This document shows positions 20,030 to 31,094 of a DNA stretch of 64,000 nucleotides, one piece after another. This DNA is from Spiroplasma ixodetis Y32 (GTDB taxonomy: Bacteria; Bacillota_I; Bacilli_A; Mycoplasmatales; VBWQ01), in contig NZ_CP127039.1 of NCBI RefSeq assembly GCF_030316605.1, positions 1,860,001-1,924,000 on the forward strand. The letters run 5' to 3'. Each line of letters starts with the position of its first letter. Position 1 is the stretch's first letter. The notes below the pieces were generated by a model that worked only from the letters and a program-made list of their open reading frames with translations, made no database searches and was not told the origin of the DNA. A program made the translations under genes and the position numbers.

Positions 20030-21204
20030 ATGTTTATATTACCATTCTCTAATCATTTTGATTGAGACAAACATGATTTTAATCAAGATGAATTAAATTT
20101 AAAACAAACAGAAGAATTATTTGCAAAAATAGATGAACAACTATGAAATGAATGTGATAAATCTGTATATAAATCATATAGATTTAGAAAACGAAAATTA
20201 AAAGCAAAAAAAGGTTTATTAACTTATAAACGACGTATTTGTACATATTATAACCCAAAAACGAAAAAAAATGAATATGTTTCATTGCTAGATAATTATC
20301 TTGGGGTTAAAAAATATAGCAAACTTGCACCAAATGTTATTAAGCAAATTTTAAAATATTTTGCTGATGGTAAAAAATATCGTGATGTTTGTGATACTTT
20401 TATTGAAGATTTAATAGGTACTAGTACATAGGTACTAGTACAGTTTGTAGAACATATCAAAAATTTCAATTACCAAAAGCTAATATCCCTAAAATAGTAT
20501 TACAACAAAATCAAACTTTATACATAAATATTGATGATGGACATCGAAAATTTAAGTTTAATGAAAAACACAATACTAAAAATTGTAAAAAATGTTCTAT
20601 GAGATTATTAGTATTTTGTACTGGTAAAAAGAAAAATGGAAAATTAATTAATAAAAGAGCTGTATGTAAAATAAGAGTATCAAAAACAGAAATTGGTGCA
20701 GAAAAAACAGCTAAATTAATTCAAACATATGGTAATTTATATTTTGAAAACTTTGACCAAGCAAATTTAATAGCTTGTGGAGATAGTACAAAATGAATTA
20801 GAAAAACTGCTACAATTTTAAATGCTAAATTTATTTTGGATAAATTTCATGCTTTTCATGTTTTATTTCTTGGTATAATGGCAGGTAGAAGAAAAAATAA
20901 AATTGCTAAATTACACTATGAAAATGCAATAAATTTATTTGCAAAAGGTCAATATGATGAACTAATTGATTTTTTACAATCATTAACTTTACAATATAAA
21001 AAATTAAAAGTTGGTTATTTTATTAATGCCAAAGATGGTGTATTAAATCAATCATTAGTTGAAAATATTGGTTGCTTTACTGAAACTAATATTAAACAAA
21101 TTTTAAAGCATATGATTGGTGATAGAACTTATAATATTGATATGGATAAAAAAATAGTTAATTTTAAATGCTATCAAATAAATACCGCTATCCAGTTATT
21201 ATAA
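20030..21204 (+). pseudogene. UPF0236 / Mbov_0401-type transposase, frameshifted (left phage)
   Basis: Begins MFILPFSNHFDWDKHDFNQD after AAAGGA. Contains YINIDDGHRKFKFNEK, LIACGDSTKWIRK and FILDKFHAFHVLF, the Asp-rich core of the ISLre2/UPF0236 family, which includes the transposases of mycoplasma integrative elements. A 14-bp tandem duplication (TAGGTACTAGTACA, 20415-20428 and 20429-20442) throws the frame; without one copy the protein is about 385 residues. It is divergent from the terminase, as is the right-phage homologue. Confidence 0.7.
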
Positions 21205-21476
21205 AATAAAAACTTTAAATTAAAAAACTAAAAATAAAATAAAACTTATTAAAGTAACTATTAATAAGAATTTTTTGAATTATAAAAGTAAGTATTATTG
21301 TTGACTAATATTTTACAAGTGTTAAGATTAACACACAATTGCATATTGAAGTCTAAATTATTCTCGTCTAATCTTATAATTTAAAGACAATAATTGAATG
21401 TTATAGACAACATCGGTATGCTCCCCATTTATTTAATAGTTTTTAATATAGTTAATAAAAATTAAGTTTTAATTAT
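21205..21476. other. intergenic junction between left phage and chromosome
   Basis: No reading frame of note. One perfect inverted repeat GTGTTA-AGAT-TAACAC at about 21318-21333. The phage/chromosome boundary should lie here, but no repeat matching the 56.3-56.5 kb side of the right phage was found by eye. Confidence 0.4.
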
Positions 21477-22337
21477 TTATTTAAAAAATTCAGTAAATGA
21501 TTTTTTGCTATGACGTTCAAGAAATTTATTAAATTCAATTGTTTTTTCATTTTTAATTTTTTCTAAAAATATATTAACTTCTTTTCCAGTACCTAATGGA
21601 ATTGTATTAGTGTCAATACCTTTTATTTTTTTAATTTCTTCCAAAAATAAATAACGACTAATAATAGTACTACAAGCGATAGCTAAATACTTACTTTCTG
21701 CATTAGTAACAAATTGAACTTTATCTTTAATAATTTTATTACGATTATCTTTCATATTTTCAATGTATTTATAATATGTATATTCATTAATATATTGATC
21801 AATAACTATAGTATCATATTGAATTCTATGTTGTAACATACGAACTAATGCTTGATTTTCTCCTCAGGTTTTAATAATATTGGGGCTATAACCCGCATCA
21901 ATTCATTGATTATATTTACGATTGTTAATGATTACTGACTCAAAAATAATTGTTTTCATAATATCTTGTGCTAATTCAATAAATTTACTTTGTGACAAGT
22001 CTTTATAATCGTGAATGTTAAGTAAACGTAATTTTTCTAAATTACCCGAACCAATATAAGAACTAATAATAACAAGTGGACCAAAAAAATTATTAATACC
22101 AAATTCAGCATTGCCAATGACTGGTGATTGATTTTCATCAAGTTGATTTCAAATACTACGATATTCTGCAATAATATCCTCTTTAGTACCTTTAAAAATA
22201 ACTTTTTCTTGATAAATTTCAATTGTTATATTATGATATTGAAATAATTCATAACTATTATTTTTATTATCAACTTTATAGCTTTGGTAGTGTTCTTTAA
22301 TTAATGATTTTTGTTTTTGATTTAAGTAAAATGTCAT
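21477..22337 (-). CDS. rnhC: ribonuclease HIII with altered active site
   Basis: 286 residues. The N-terminal TBP-like domain is followed by GNAEFGINNFFGPLVI, aligned to the GxDExGxGDFFGP signature of RNase HIII that removes RNA from RNA/DNA hybrids. Here the first catalytic Asp is Ala (residue 77) while the next Glu (78) remains, and the usual DSK motif is replaced by KDLSQSKF. Later parts are conserved: TIVIDQYINE and NAESKYLAIACSTIISRY. The frame is fully open, so the gene is maintained, but normal two-metal catalysis is doubtful. Confidence 0.8.
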
Positions 22338-22468
22338 TAATATACCACCATCTTTTCAAAATTTATTTGATTTATTAAAATTAATATCACACTTTCTTTC
22401 ATATTAATTATATAATAAAAACAAGGATTTTAGGGTTTTAACCTTTTATTTTATATAAGGAGTTAACA

Positions 22469-22789
22469 ATGCGTAGTGTAGGTATAGATATTATTGAAGT
22501 AAATCGAATAGAAAATATTGAAGAGCTTGCTAAAAGAATTTTAAGTAAGAAAGAAATTATACTTTTTAATCAATATCCTTTACAACGTCAACAGGAATTT
22601 TTGGCAGGAAGATGAGCATTAAAAGAAGCAATTTTTAAGGCATTACCACAAGAAAAGTTAACATTTAAAAATATTGATATTAGTTATAATCAATATAATC
22701 AGCCAATAACTATTATCAAAAATTATCAATTACTTTTATCTTTATCACATAATCAAACTAATGCAATTGCCATTGCAATTGTTATTTAA
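22469..22789 (+). CDS. acpS: holo-[acyl-carrier-protein] synthase
   Basis: 106 residues. VGIDIIEVNRIE and FLAGRWALKEAIFKAL are the two signature motifs, including the metal-binding Asp and Glu, of AcpS, which transfers 4'-phosphopantetheine from CoA to acyl carrier protein. AAGGAG lies 7 bases before the ATG. Divergent from rnhC and 28 bases upstream of deoA, probably one transcript with it. A TATAAT box at 22411-22416 is a plausible -10. Confidence 0.9.
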
Positions 22790-22817
22790 TAAAAAGAAAG
22801 TAAGGTGTTTTGTTAAA

Positions 22818-24125
22818 ATGTATATGATTGATTTAATTGCTAAAAAGAAATTAGGACAAAGTTTAAACAAAGAGGAACTAAAATTTTTAACAGAAGGTAT
22901 TGCCAACGAAACAATACCAGACTATCAAATTAGCGCTTGAGCAATGGCTGTTTATTTTCAGGGAATGACTAATGATGAATTAGTAGAATATACAAAAGCC
23001 ATTATTAATACTGGTGAAACTATGAATTTATCACAAATTACTGGTTTTAGTATTGATAAACATTCAACTGGTGGTGTTGGTGATAAAACTAGTTTAGTAT
23101 TTGGTCCATTAGCTGCTGCTTGTGGCTTAAAGGTTGCAAAGATTTCTGGAAGAGGATTGGGTATTACTGGTGGTACTATTGATAAACTGGAAATAATTCC
23201 AAATTTTAAATGTGATTTGGCAATATCAGATTTTATTAAAGTTGTTAATAAAGTTGGTATGAGTATTATTAGTCAAACTAGTAATTTAGTGCCTGCTGAT
23301 AAAAAATTATATGCATTACGTGATGTTTCAGGAACAGTTGATTCATTACCATTAATTGCTGCTAGTGTTATGTCTAAAAAAATAGCAATGGGTGCTGATT
23401 TAATTTTACTAGACATTAAATGCGGAAAAGGTGCCTTTGTTCAGGATATAGTAACTGCAAGAGAGTTAGCAAAATTAATGGTACATATTGGTAAAGCTTT
23501 TAATAAAAAAATTTATGCTATTATTAGTGATATGAATAAGCCTTTAGGACAAACAATTGGTAATGCACTAGAATTACAAGAAGTTATTTTAAGTTTAAAA
23601 AATAAAGGACCAGAAGATTTGAAAATTCTTGTTAGCAATTTAGTAGCTTTAGCCTTATTGGGAGCTAAAAACGTAAAAACCTTAAAAGAGGGTATTGATA
23701 AAGCTAATGCTATGTTTACTAGTGAAAAACCACTACAAATTTTTTATGATTTTGTTAAAAGTCAAGGTGGAGATACTAAATATCTTGATAATATTGATAA
23801 ATTACCACCAGCTAAATATATTATTAAAGTTAAGGCACAATTATCGGGCTATTTAGATTTTACTAATAATTATGCTTTAGGTGAATTATCAGTAATATTA
23901 GGAGCAGGAAGAACTACTAAAACTGATATCATTGATCCAGTGGCAGGAATTTATTTGAAACAAATTCATGGTCAAAAAGTTGAAAAAAATAGTGTAATTA
24001 TGGAACTCCATACTAATAAAGATCAACATTTTCATCAACAATTTTTAGATTTGGCAATTTCTACATTTCAGATTACTAATAAAAAATACGATATTAAACC
24101 AATAATTTTAGAAATAATAATGTAA
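22818..24125 (+). CDS. deoA: pyrimidine-nucleoside (thymidine) phosphorylase
   Basis: 435 residues, full length for the family. KHSTGGVGDKTS binds phosphate; KISGRGLGITGGTIDKLE is the thymidine/pyrimidine phosphorylase signature; the C-terminal domain includes GELSVILGAGR. The cytoplasmic enzyme splits thymidine, deoxyuridine or uridine to base and sugar phosphate, feeding mollicute salvage pathways. ATG 22818 is preferred over 22824 because of spacing to AAGG. Intact. Confidence 0.92.
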
Positions 24126-24199
24126 TTTAGTTTAAAATTGTTTATAATGTTATAGTATTTTAAAAATATTAATTAAATGAAATGATAAGGAGCGTTTTT

Positions 24200-25660
24200 G
24201 TGAAATCTTTATTAAAATTACTGGGCACACTTGCTTTAGCAACAACACCAGTGGTAACAGTTGTTGCTTGTGGTAGTGAAAATAATCAAATGACTCCAAG
24301 GGATATTCTTAATTTTGCTGCCTCTTTTATTACTGATAGTAATCTGAAAATTAAAGATGATCTTAATTTATCAGATGATACCAATATAGGAGAAATGAAA
24401 GGTAAAATTTTTAGCGAATTAGATACTTCTGTGCAAACCGCCATTGGTAATTTTTTCTCTAGTAAACTTAAAGAAAGTACCAATGAACATCCAACAAATT
24501 GATATCACCCTGATGCACATGTCAAAATTATGGACTATGTTCCAAAAAAAGATAATGATAATGATGAAAAGGACAAACCTAAGTTTGTTTTACCAACTGG
24601 TAGTGAATTAGTCAATGGTCATTTATGAGTAAAAGCGGAAATCTCTTATTTAAATTTACCATCAGTTACTAAAGATATTAAAATTACAATTAGTAATGAT
24701 ACAAGTCATACTAGTGATCAAAAAAAAGCTGATGCAATTAGAGACTTTATTAATGAAGAAATTACTAAAGGTAATCTAAATATTAATGTTGAAAATTTAC
24801 CAATTGATGGAAAAATTGATGGACCCTCAAAAGAAGATATTTCTAGAACTCAGTTATCATATATCAAACAAAATTTAAATGTTGCTATTAAAGATAAAGT
24901 TCAATATTATGGTTTAAGTTTAGGTTTTAAATTTTCAGGTGATTTTTCAAGTGATGCTAAATCAACTTTATTTAAAATGACAAACCCAACTACTAAATTA
25001 ATAGAATTAAAAAATAAATTAGAAGAAGTTAATAAAGAAATTAAAAATTGTAGTGATAGTGAAAAATTGAAAGAATTAAAAGTTAAATTAGAAAAAGCTA
25101 ATAAAAAAGCATCAGATTTAAAAAAAGAAATTGATAATTGTGCTGATAAAGGAAAAGAAATTATATTTAATGGTAATGTTAGTAATATTACTATTGATTT
25201 CTTAGTTGGTAATGATGGTAAATCTAGTTTTAATACTGGTGATATTCAAAGTACTACTGCTATTAAGATTAACCAAACTTTTGTTGATGCAACAACACAA
25301 ATTTCAAAAATATTTTGTGAGTGAACAGTTGATACAGTACAGGAATTACCAAAAGCTTCAGACAAGTATTCAGATTATGACAAAGATGGAAAAATAAAAA
25401 AACAAGTTATAACAAATGGTTATTTTGCTAATATTAATAAAATTTATAGTATTCTTGTTCCCAAATGAAATGATAGTGTAATAACTATTACTAATCCTGA
25501 AAGTGGATTTAATCTTAACCCTAACGAAAAAAATGGTTATTTTAATTTAAACTTTAAATTAGAATATGATCTAAGTAAAGGCTTTCCAGATATAAAGACA
25601 ACTTCAAAATTTGAAATATCTGCTGAAAATATTCATATTATATTACGTGAAGTTAAATAA
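24200..25660 (+). CDS. lipoprotein with coiled-coil insert
   Basis: 486 residues. GTG 24200 is chosen because AAGGAG lies 8 bases before it; an upstream in-frame ATG at 24182 precedes that ribosome site. Signal peptide MKSLLKLLGTLALATTPVVT followed by the lipobox VVAC, typical of Spiroplasma surface lipoproteins. A coiled coil at about residues 265-305 (KLEKANKKASDLKKEIDN) divides two beta-rich halves. Possible -10 TATAAT at 24143. Function unknown; exposed at the cell surface. Confidence 0.8.
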
Positions 25661-25686
25661 TAATATTTAAATATATAATAACTTTT

Positions 25687-25730
25687 AAAACTTATTTTAA
25701 TCATTAAAAAATTAAAAATAAGTTTTTTTT
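25687..25730 (+). terminator. intrinsic terminator
   Basis: AAAACTTATTTT pairs with AAAATAAGTTTT and is followed by a T8 run, 26 bases after the lipoprotein stop. Confidence 0.7.
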
Positions 25731-25815
25731 ATTTATTAAAGATTAATCAAGTACTATTAAATTAAGTTATAATTAATATTAATAAGTATAAAATGATATT
25801 GAGGGAACGAGAATA

Positions 25816-26568
25816 ATGTTACAACCAGTAATTACAATTGAATCTTTTCAAGGATCAATGGATTTGCTTTTGCATTTAATTAAAGAAAAAAATATTAATA
25901 TTTTAGATTTAAATCTAAATGATGTTACTAATCAATATGTTCACTTTATTAATGAAGAATTAATTAAAAACATTGATTTAGTAAGTGAATATTTACCGAT
26001 TGCTGCTTATTTATTAGAATTGCAATCAAAACAATTATTACCAAAACAAGAACTAGTAGTAGATAGTGCTTATGAAAATGAAGTTAATCGTCAAAAATTA
26101 ATTGCTCGTTTATTAGAATATAAAAAATTTAAAGAAATAAGTAATTATTTTAAAGAACAGGCTGTATATAGAACCCAATTATTAACAAAAGCACCTAGTG
26201 ATTTAAAAACATATTTAGTTGATGAAATTACACCAATTTTGGTAAAAAATAATGTTAATAAACTAACACAAGCAATGTTAAACTTATTTAATAGACTACA
26301 AAATGAAAATAAATTACCAGTTAATTTAGCATTAAACTTAATTTCAGCTGAAGATCGAGGTAAAGAAATTAAACAGTTACTGAAAAAAAATCCCAAGCAA
26401 CACTTTACTTTAGAACAATTATTTTTTACTAAAACATTAACTTTACATTATTTTATTATTACTTTTATTGCAATTTTAGATCTTGCAAATCATCAAATGT
26501 TACATATTATACAAACTAATACTTTTACTGAAATTACAGTAATTTATCGAGGTGAGAAAAATGAATAA
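25816..26568 (+). CDS. scpA: segregation and condensation protein A
   Basis: 250 residues. The N terminus FQGSMDLLLHLIKEKNINIL and the helical DLVSEYLPIAAYLLELQSKQ are characteristic of ScpA/kleisin, which bridges the SMC ATPase heads and binds ScpB for chromosome compaction. The C-terminal winged helix ends ITVIYRGEKNE. GAGGGAACGAG before the ATG. It overlaps scpB by 8 bases, so the pair is translationally coupled. Confidence 0.92.
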   Translation: MLQPVITIESFQGSMDLLLHLIKEKNINILDLNLNDVTNQYVHFINEELIKNIDLVSEYLPIAAYLLELQSKQLLPKQELVVDSAYENEVNRQKLIARLLEYKKFKEISNYFKEQAVYRTQLLTKAPSDLKTYLVDEITPILVKNNVNKLTQAMLNLFNRLQNENKLPVNLALNLISAEDRGKEIKQLLKKNPKQHFTLEQLFFTKTLTLHYFIITFIAILDLANHQMLHIIQTNTFTEITVIYRGEKNE

Positions 26569-27142
26569 TAGCAATTGAAAAACAAACGAAAGATTAGCAG
26601 TTTTACAAGGTTTATTATTTATTGCTGGCAATGAAGGTCTTGATTTATTAACACTTGCTGAATATTTAGAATTAACAAAAAAACCAAAAACTGTTGAAAA
26701 TTTAATTGCATCTTTACAAATGAAATTAAATGATGATGATACCAGTGGTTTAAGTTTAATTAAAGTTGGTAATATTTATAAATTAACAACAAAACCTATT
26801 CATTATAATCGCTATCAAGTATTAAAACAACAACCTTTAATACGTTTATCACAAGCAGCTTTAGAAACACTAGCTATTATTGCTTATAATCATCCAGTTA
26901 CTAAACCACAAATTGAAGATATTCGTGGTGTAAATTGTGATTCTATTATTTTTAAACTAAAAAGTTTAAATTTAATTACCGAGATTGGTCGTAGTGAATT
27001 ACCAGGAAAACCAATTTTATATGATTTAACTGATGAATTTATGGATCATTTTAATATCGAATCTTTAACTCAATTACCAACTTTGCCTCAATTTAATAAC
27101 CAAAATGATGAACAAGAAATCTACAACTTTACTAATGAATAA
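26561..27142 (+). CDS. scpB: segregation and condensation protein B
   Basis: 193 residues with two winged-helix domains. RLSQAALETLAIIAYNHPVT followed by KPQIEDIRGVNCDSII is the ScpB signature; the domain dimerises and binds ScpA. ATG 26561 gives the usual N terminus (LQGLLFIAGNEGLDLLTLAE). Overlaps scpA upstream and rluB downstream by 8 bases each, a tight three-gene operon. Confidence 0.92.
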
Positions 27143-27872
27143 TGATTTAGAACGCTTGCAAAAAGTTATTGCTAATTCTGGAGTATGTTCACGACGAAAA
27201 GCAGAATTACTAATTATTAATGGGCAAGTAACAGTTAATGGGCAAATTATTACAACGTTAGGTTTTAAAGTTACAAGTAGTGATGTTATTAAAGTTAATA
27301 ATCAAATTATTAAGCAATCTAATCATATTTATTTAGCATTTTATAAACCACCTAATTGTTTAACAACAGTAAGTGATCCTAAAAATAGACCAACGGTAAT
27401 GAATTATTTTACTAATATTAATAGTAAAATTTACCCAGTCGGTCGTTTAGATTTTGATACTTCAGGTTTGTTGTTAATGACTAATGATGGTGAATTTACT
27501 AATTCTATTATTCATCCTCGTTATAAAATAGATAAGGTATATGAAGTATTGGCAAGTGGTATTTTGTCATCAAATGCTATTAAAAAACTACAAGACGGTA
27601 TTATTTTATCAACTTCATTTACAACTTCTCCTGCTATTGTTAAAATAATTTATAAAAATATAGAAAAAGAAAATACTTTACTACATATCACTATTCATGA
27701 AGGACAAAATCAACAAGTTAAACGTATGATTAAAGCAGTAGGAAGTAGAGTAATTACGTTAAAACGTTTACAAGTTGCTAATATTACTTTAAAAGGTTTA
27801 ACAATGGGTGAATATCGTTATTTGACAGAAGAAGAAGTAACAACATTGATGAAATTGAGTCAAAAGAGTTAA
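27135..27872 (+). CDS. rluB: 23S rRNA pseudouridine synthase, RluB/RsuA family
   Basis: 245 residues. An S4 RNA-binding domain (LQKVIANSGVCSRRKAELLI) is followed by the RsuA-family catalytic motif YPVGRLDFDTSGLLLMTNDG, with the nucleophilic Asp in RLD. ATG 27135 is chosen over 27105, which would overlap scpB further. The position after scpAB is the common bacterial arrangement for rluB. Intact. Confidence 0.9.
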   Translation: MNNDLERLQKVIANSGVCSRRKAELLIINGQVTVNGQIITTLGFKVTSSDVIKVNNQIIKQSNHIYLAFYKPPNCLTTVSDPKNRPTVMNYFTNINSKIYPVGRLDFDTSGLLLMTNDGEFTNSIIHPRYKIDKVYEVLASGILSSNAIKKLQDGIILSTSFTTSPAIVKIIYKNIEKENTLLHITIHEGQNQQVKRMIKAVGSRVITLKRLQVANITLKGLTMGEYRYLTEEEVTTLMKLSQKS

Positions 27873-27890
27873 AATAAAAGAATAATTTAT

Positions 27891-27949
27891 GGCTTTTCTC
27901 AACATTTATGTAATAAAATTTAAAAATAGTACATAAAGGGAGAAAAGCC
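27891..27949 (+). mobile_element. solo 59-bp MITE
   Basis: Same unit as at 15315, 18 bases after the rluB stop. Its right edge adjoins the broken end of an IS3 orfA. No 8-bp duplication is visible. Confidence 0.8.
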
Positions 27950-28217
27950 TTTTATATTTAGATTTATTTTTAACAATAATTTCTATTTTCTGCCTATTAT
28001 TAGTGCTGCTTGCTTTAAAATATCATTTTCCATTCGTACCTGTTTTAATTCTTTATTTGCTTGAATTAATTGTTTTTCTAAATCAGAAAGATTATCTTTA
28101 GTTTTATAAAACTACCTGAATTAGTAAATTGCTTAATTCATTTATAAGTAACTGCTCTTGTAACATTATACTCTTTAACAAGGCAAGATATTGATTTACC
28201 ACTTTGATATAAAGCTA

Positions 28218-30324
28218 TGTAAGGTAGTACAGACATTTTGGACTATTTTCCATCTAATAAAAGTTTATCAAAATAATCCATAGGAGTCATTAACCCTAAT
28301 GATTTATGTGGTTTAGAATTGTTATAATATTCTTGAAAAGAATTAACTAATTTTTGAAATAAACTAAAATCACTATTTAAATATGGTTTTATTTCAAATA
28401 AATTACTTCAATTTCTATGAAATCTTTCAATCTTACCATTACTCTGTGGTGATCTAAACGGTGTAGTTTCATGAACTATACCTTTTTTATTACACAAATT
28501 TGTAAATCAACGATTCCTTTGTGGTTTTCCACAAGATGTATTAACATATTGACTACCATTATCAGTTCTAATTCTTTTAATTTTAATTCCCAATTTTTCA
28601 TAAAAATTTAAAACATTTTTAGTAGCATTTACAATATCTCTGGTTTGTGCTTGTTCAGATGGATAACAATAAGTAATTCGAGTTTTTTCATCAATAAAAT
28701 CAATAACGGACTTCTCCCCACATGTACTTGTGGAGGAAACAATGAAATTGAATGAGTTCAACAATGCTTTTCAAACAGAACAGGATTGTTTAAAATATAT
28801 AGCAAGTTTGAAGAAAAACAAATGTATCATGTGTTCTTGAACAAGTTTGAATACTTCTAATCTAAGAAGAATAAGATGTTTGAAATGTCATCAAACATTT
28901 AGTATTCTTCATGGCACCATTTTTTACAAGTCACAAACACCTTTAAGATTTTGATTTTATCTCATCTTTAGATGAATAAACACCAAACATGGAATTACAT
29001 CAACTGATGTTGCAAAAGAATTGGGTGTGACTTTGAAAACTGCTTGAAGAATGGGTCATGAAATCAGAAATCGTATTGCCAAACAAGAACATCAATTTAT
29101 TGTTGAGGGCATAGTGCAAATGGATGAAATGTATCTTTCACATATGGGTTTTAAAAAACAAGGAAGATCTTTGATAAATAAAACATTAATTGTTGGGATT
29201 TATGAAAAAACAACCAATAATTTAATTGTGAAAGTAATCAAAAACGCAAAAAGTAAAAATCTTTTGCAGTTTGCAAGAAACCATATTTCTTCAAAGTATG
29301 ATGTACATACTGATTCTTGAAAAGGATATCGTGATTTCAAATCACTTTTCCCTAATCACAAAACAGTTAACCATCAAGATGGTTATGTTTCAAAAATTGG
29401 CGTAAATACCAATCAAATTGAATCAGTATGAAAACATATACGAAGAACATTTAAAACACATATCAAAGTTGCAAAACATCATGTTCATTTATATGCCAAA
29501 GAAGCTGCATATAAATTCAACAAGATACCTACTTTTGAAACTGTAATGCTATGTTTCATTTAAAAATGTGGGGAGAAGTCCGTAGATAGGCTTTTCTCAA
29601 CATTTATGTGATAAAATTTAAAAATAGTACATAAAGGGAGAAAAGCCATCAATAATATATCATCTTTTACTTCCTGTTATATAATCTGATACTACTTTAA
29701 TATCAGTCTGCAATAATCCAGTTTCTTTTACTTCATATCTCAAATGTTTTTTCTTAATAGTTTTTTGTGAATAAAAACCAAAACGTTTTAATCAACGATA
29801 TATAGTTTTAACCGAAGGTTTTGGCAAAAAATTAAACCTAATATCATCAATATTTCTTATTAAATAACAAAATTGAAAAGCACCTATACCAAACTCTTCT
29901 TTATACTGAACAAAATAATTTATAAATTTTTCTGATAATTCCAAATTATACAAATATTTAATATTTTTAGGTTTTGTTGATTTAAATAATAATTCTTCAA
30001 AAGGTTTATTTTTGTAGAAAATATCATAAAAACGTTTAGCTCAATAATAAAAAGTTTGCTTTGGCATATGTAATTGAGAAATTATTTCTTTACAAGAATT
30101 TTTATTTTTAAATAAAAAACAAAATGTTTTAAATTTACGATAATAAATATTAACTTTATTAATATTTTTATTATTTTTATACTTTTCTACAAACTTGTTA
30201 AATTTATAATCAAATTTAGTAAAATCAGCACTATTAATTAAATATTTCATTTTAAACTACACCTCAACTAATAATATAAAGTTATAAAAACTTTTATTAG
30301 TCCAAAAAGTGTGTCTAATCTACA
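28218..30324 (-). mobile_element. IS481/IS3-type element, copy 3, interrupted
   Basis: Bounded by the 16-bp duplication CTTTGATATAAAGCTA (28202-28217 and 30325-30340; a shared preceding A would make it 17). Its transposase (28243-30250, minus) appears free of frameshifts except for the IS1595 insertion at 28707-29647, so it was probably functional until that event. Confidence 0.9.
28707..29647 (+). mobile_element. IS1595-type element with 3' MITE, copy 2 (941 bp)
   Basis: 8-bp duplication ATCAATAA at 28699-28706 and 29648-29655. The transposase (28742-29563) is intact, with a few substitutions relative to copy 1 (for example C to Y at the SSKxDVHTDS site). This is the innermost layer of the nest. 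Confidence 0.9.
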
Positions 30325-30462
30325 CTTTGATATAAAGCTACTATTTGCTTTTTAAATTCGTCGGTATATGAGTTAATATTAGTCATAATTATAATTCCTT
30401 TCTTTTCACTAATTTGTTCACTTGTCTACGTAATTAGTGTCCAATAAAGTGTAACCCATCCA

Positions 30463-30929
30463 CCCTTAGAATTTCCTGCATGTGGTCATCATTGACGTAT
30501 CATAGAATAAGGTATTTTACGATTAAATAATATATGAAAATGAACAGCACCACGTTCTTGATATTCATAAACATAAAAATGCTTTAATTCACCTAAATAT
30601 TTGGAACGTTTAGGGTCATTTCACCAACGTTTTAACAAAATAAAAAATAAACGAATATCTTTTTTTGCTTTTCTAATATCAGTTTCATTTTTGTGATAAG
30701 TTAAAGTTAAAAAACTTAAAACTCTTGCATTATAAAAATTATGTAATGCTTTTTGAATTAATTTAGACTTAATACGAACATTATTATTTCTTAACTTAGT
30801 ATTATTACCAATATTCTTTATACCTAATTTATTTCTTTCATTTCTAATCATATCAATAGGCAAAACAACATTTTTAACATAACAAGCATAAAAAATCTTT
30901 TTAACATAAAAATTATATGAAATATTCAT
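30463..30929 (-). pseudogene. plectrovirus Rep (HUH), 3' truncated, second lineage
   Basis: Starts MNISYNFYVKKIFYACYVKN; contains VLSFLTLTY, YEYQERGAVHFHILFNRKIP (HFH metal-binding motif of HUH endonucleases) and WWPHAGNSKGGW, then runs into IS3 sequence, losing the catalytic Tyr helix. It differs clearly from the complete Rep at 36778-37725, so it belongs to another virus lineage. Confidence 0.8.
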
Positions 30930-30996
30930 TTAAAATTATTCTTGGTCAGAATTTTTAATAAAATTAAATGATTTATAAATAAATATCAAGTATATA

Positions 30997-31074
30997 GGGG
31001 CTTTGCCCCTCGTTGCTTCGCAACTCACCCCAGTGGCGTAAACGCCACGGCCAACCAACCAAGGTTCTGGTTGG
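30997..31074. repeat. plectrovirus intergenic array of four GC-rich hairpins, probable origin/packaging region
   Basis: GGGGC-TTT-GCCCC (30997-31009), GTTGC-TTC-GCAAC (31012-31024), GTGGCG-TAAA-CGCCAC (31033-31048) and CCAACCA-AGGTTC-TGGTTGG (31055-31074). The same four, in mirrored order, occur at 47592-47673. It lies between the assembly ATPase and the next rep gene, where filamentous phages keep origin and packaging signals. Confidence 0.7.
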
Positions 31075-31094
31075 CTTCGACCAATAATATAGGT

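Larger units (their letters stand above)
27950..30462 (-). mobile_element. IS3-family remnant (5' end and orfA), host of nested insertions
   Basis: orfA starts at ATG 30386 (MTNINSYTDEFKKQIVALYQ) with a Leu-rich HTH (SISCLVKEYNVTRAVTYKWI) and reaches LKQVRMENDILKQAALIMG. A frameshift lies near 28110. The end-like GGTTACACTTTATTGGACAC (minus strand, about 30443-30462) sits in a plectrovirus rep gene. orfB is missing. The IS481-like copy 3 is inserted within orfA and carries IS1595 copy 2. Confidence 0.7.

Noticed and set aside
22037..22222. Minus-strand Leu/Ile-rich frame within the RNase HIII gene
   Set aside because: Alternative frame of rnhC, which is continuous when UGA is Trp.
24286..24483. 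Minus-strand frame inside the lipoprotein gene
   Set aside because: Antisense to a well-supported lipoprotein; no start signal.
27105..27134. Upstream in-frame ATG for rluB
   Set aside because: It would overlap scpB by 38 bases and add residues not expected before the S4 domain; ATG 27135 is better.
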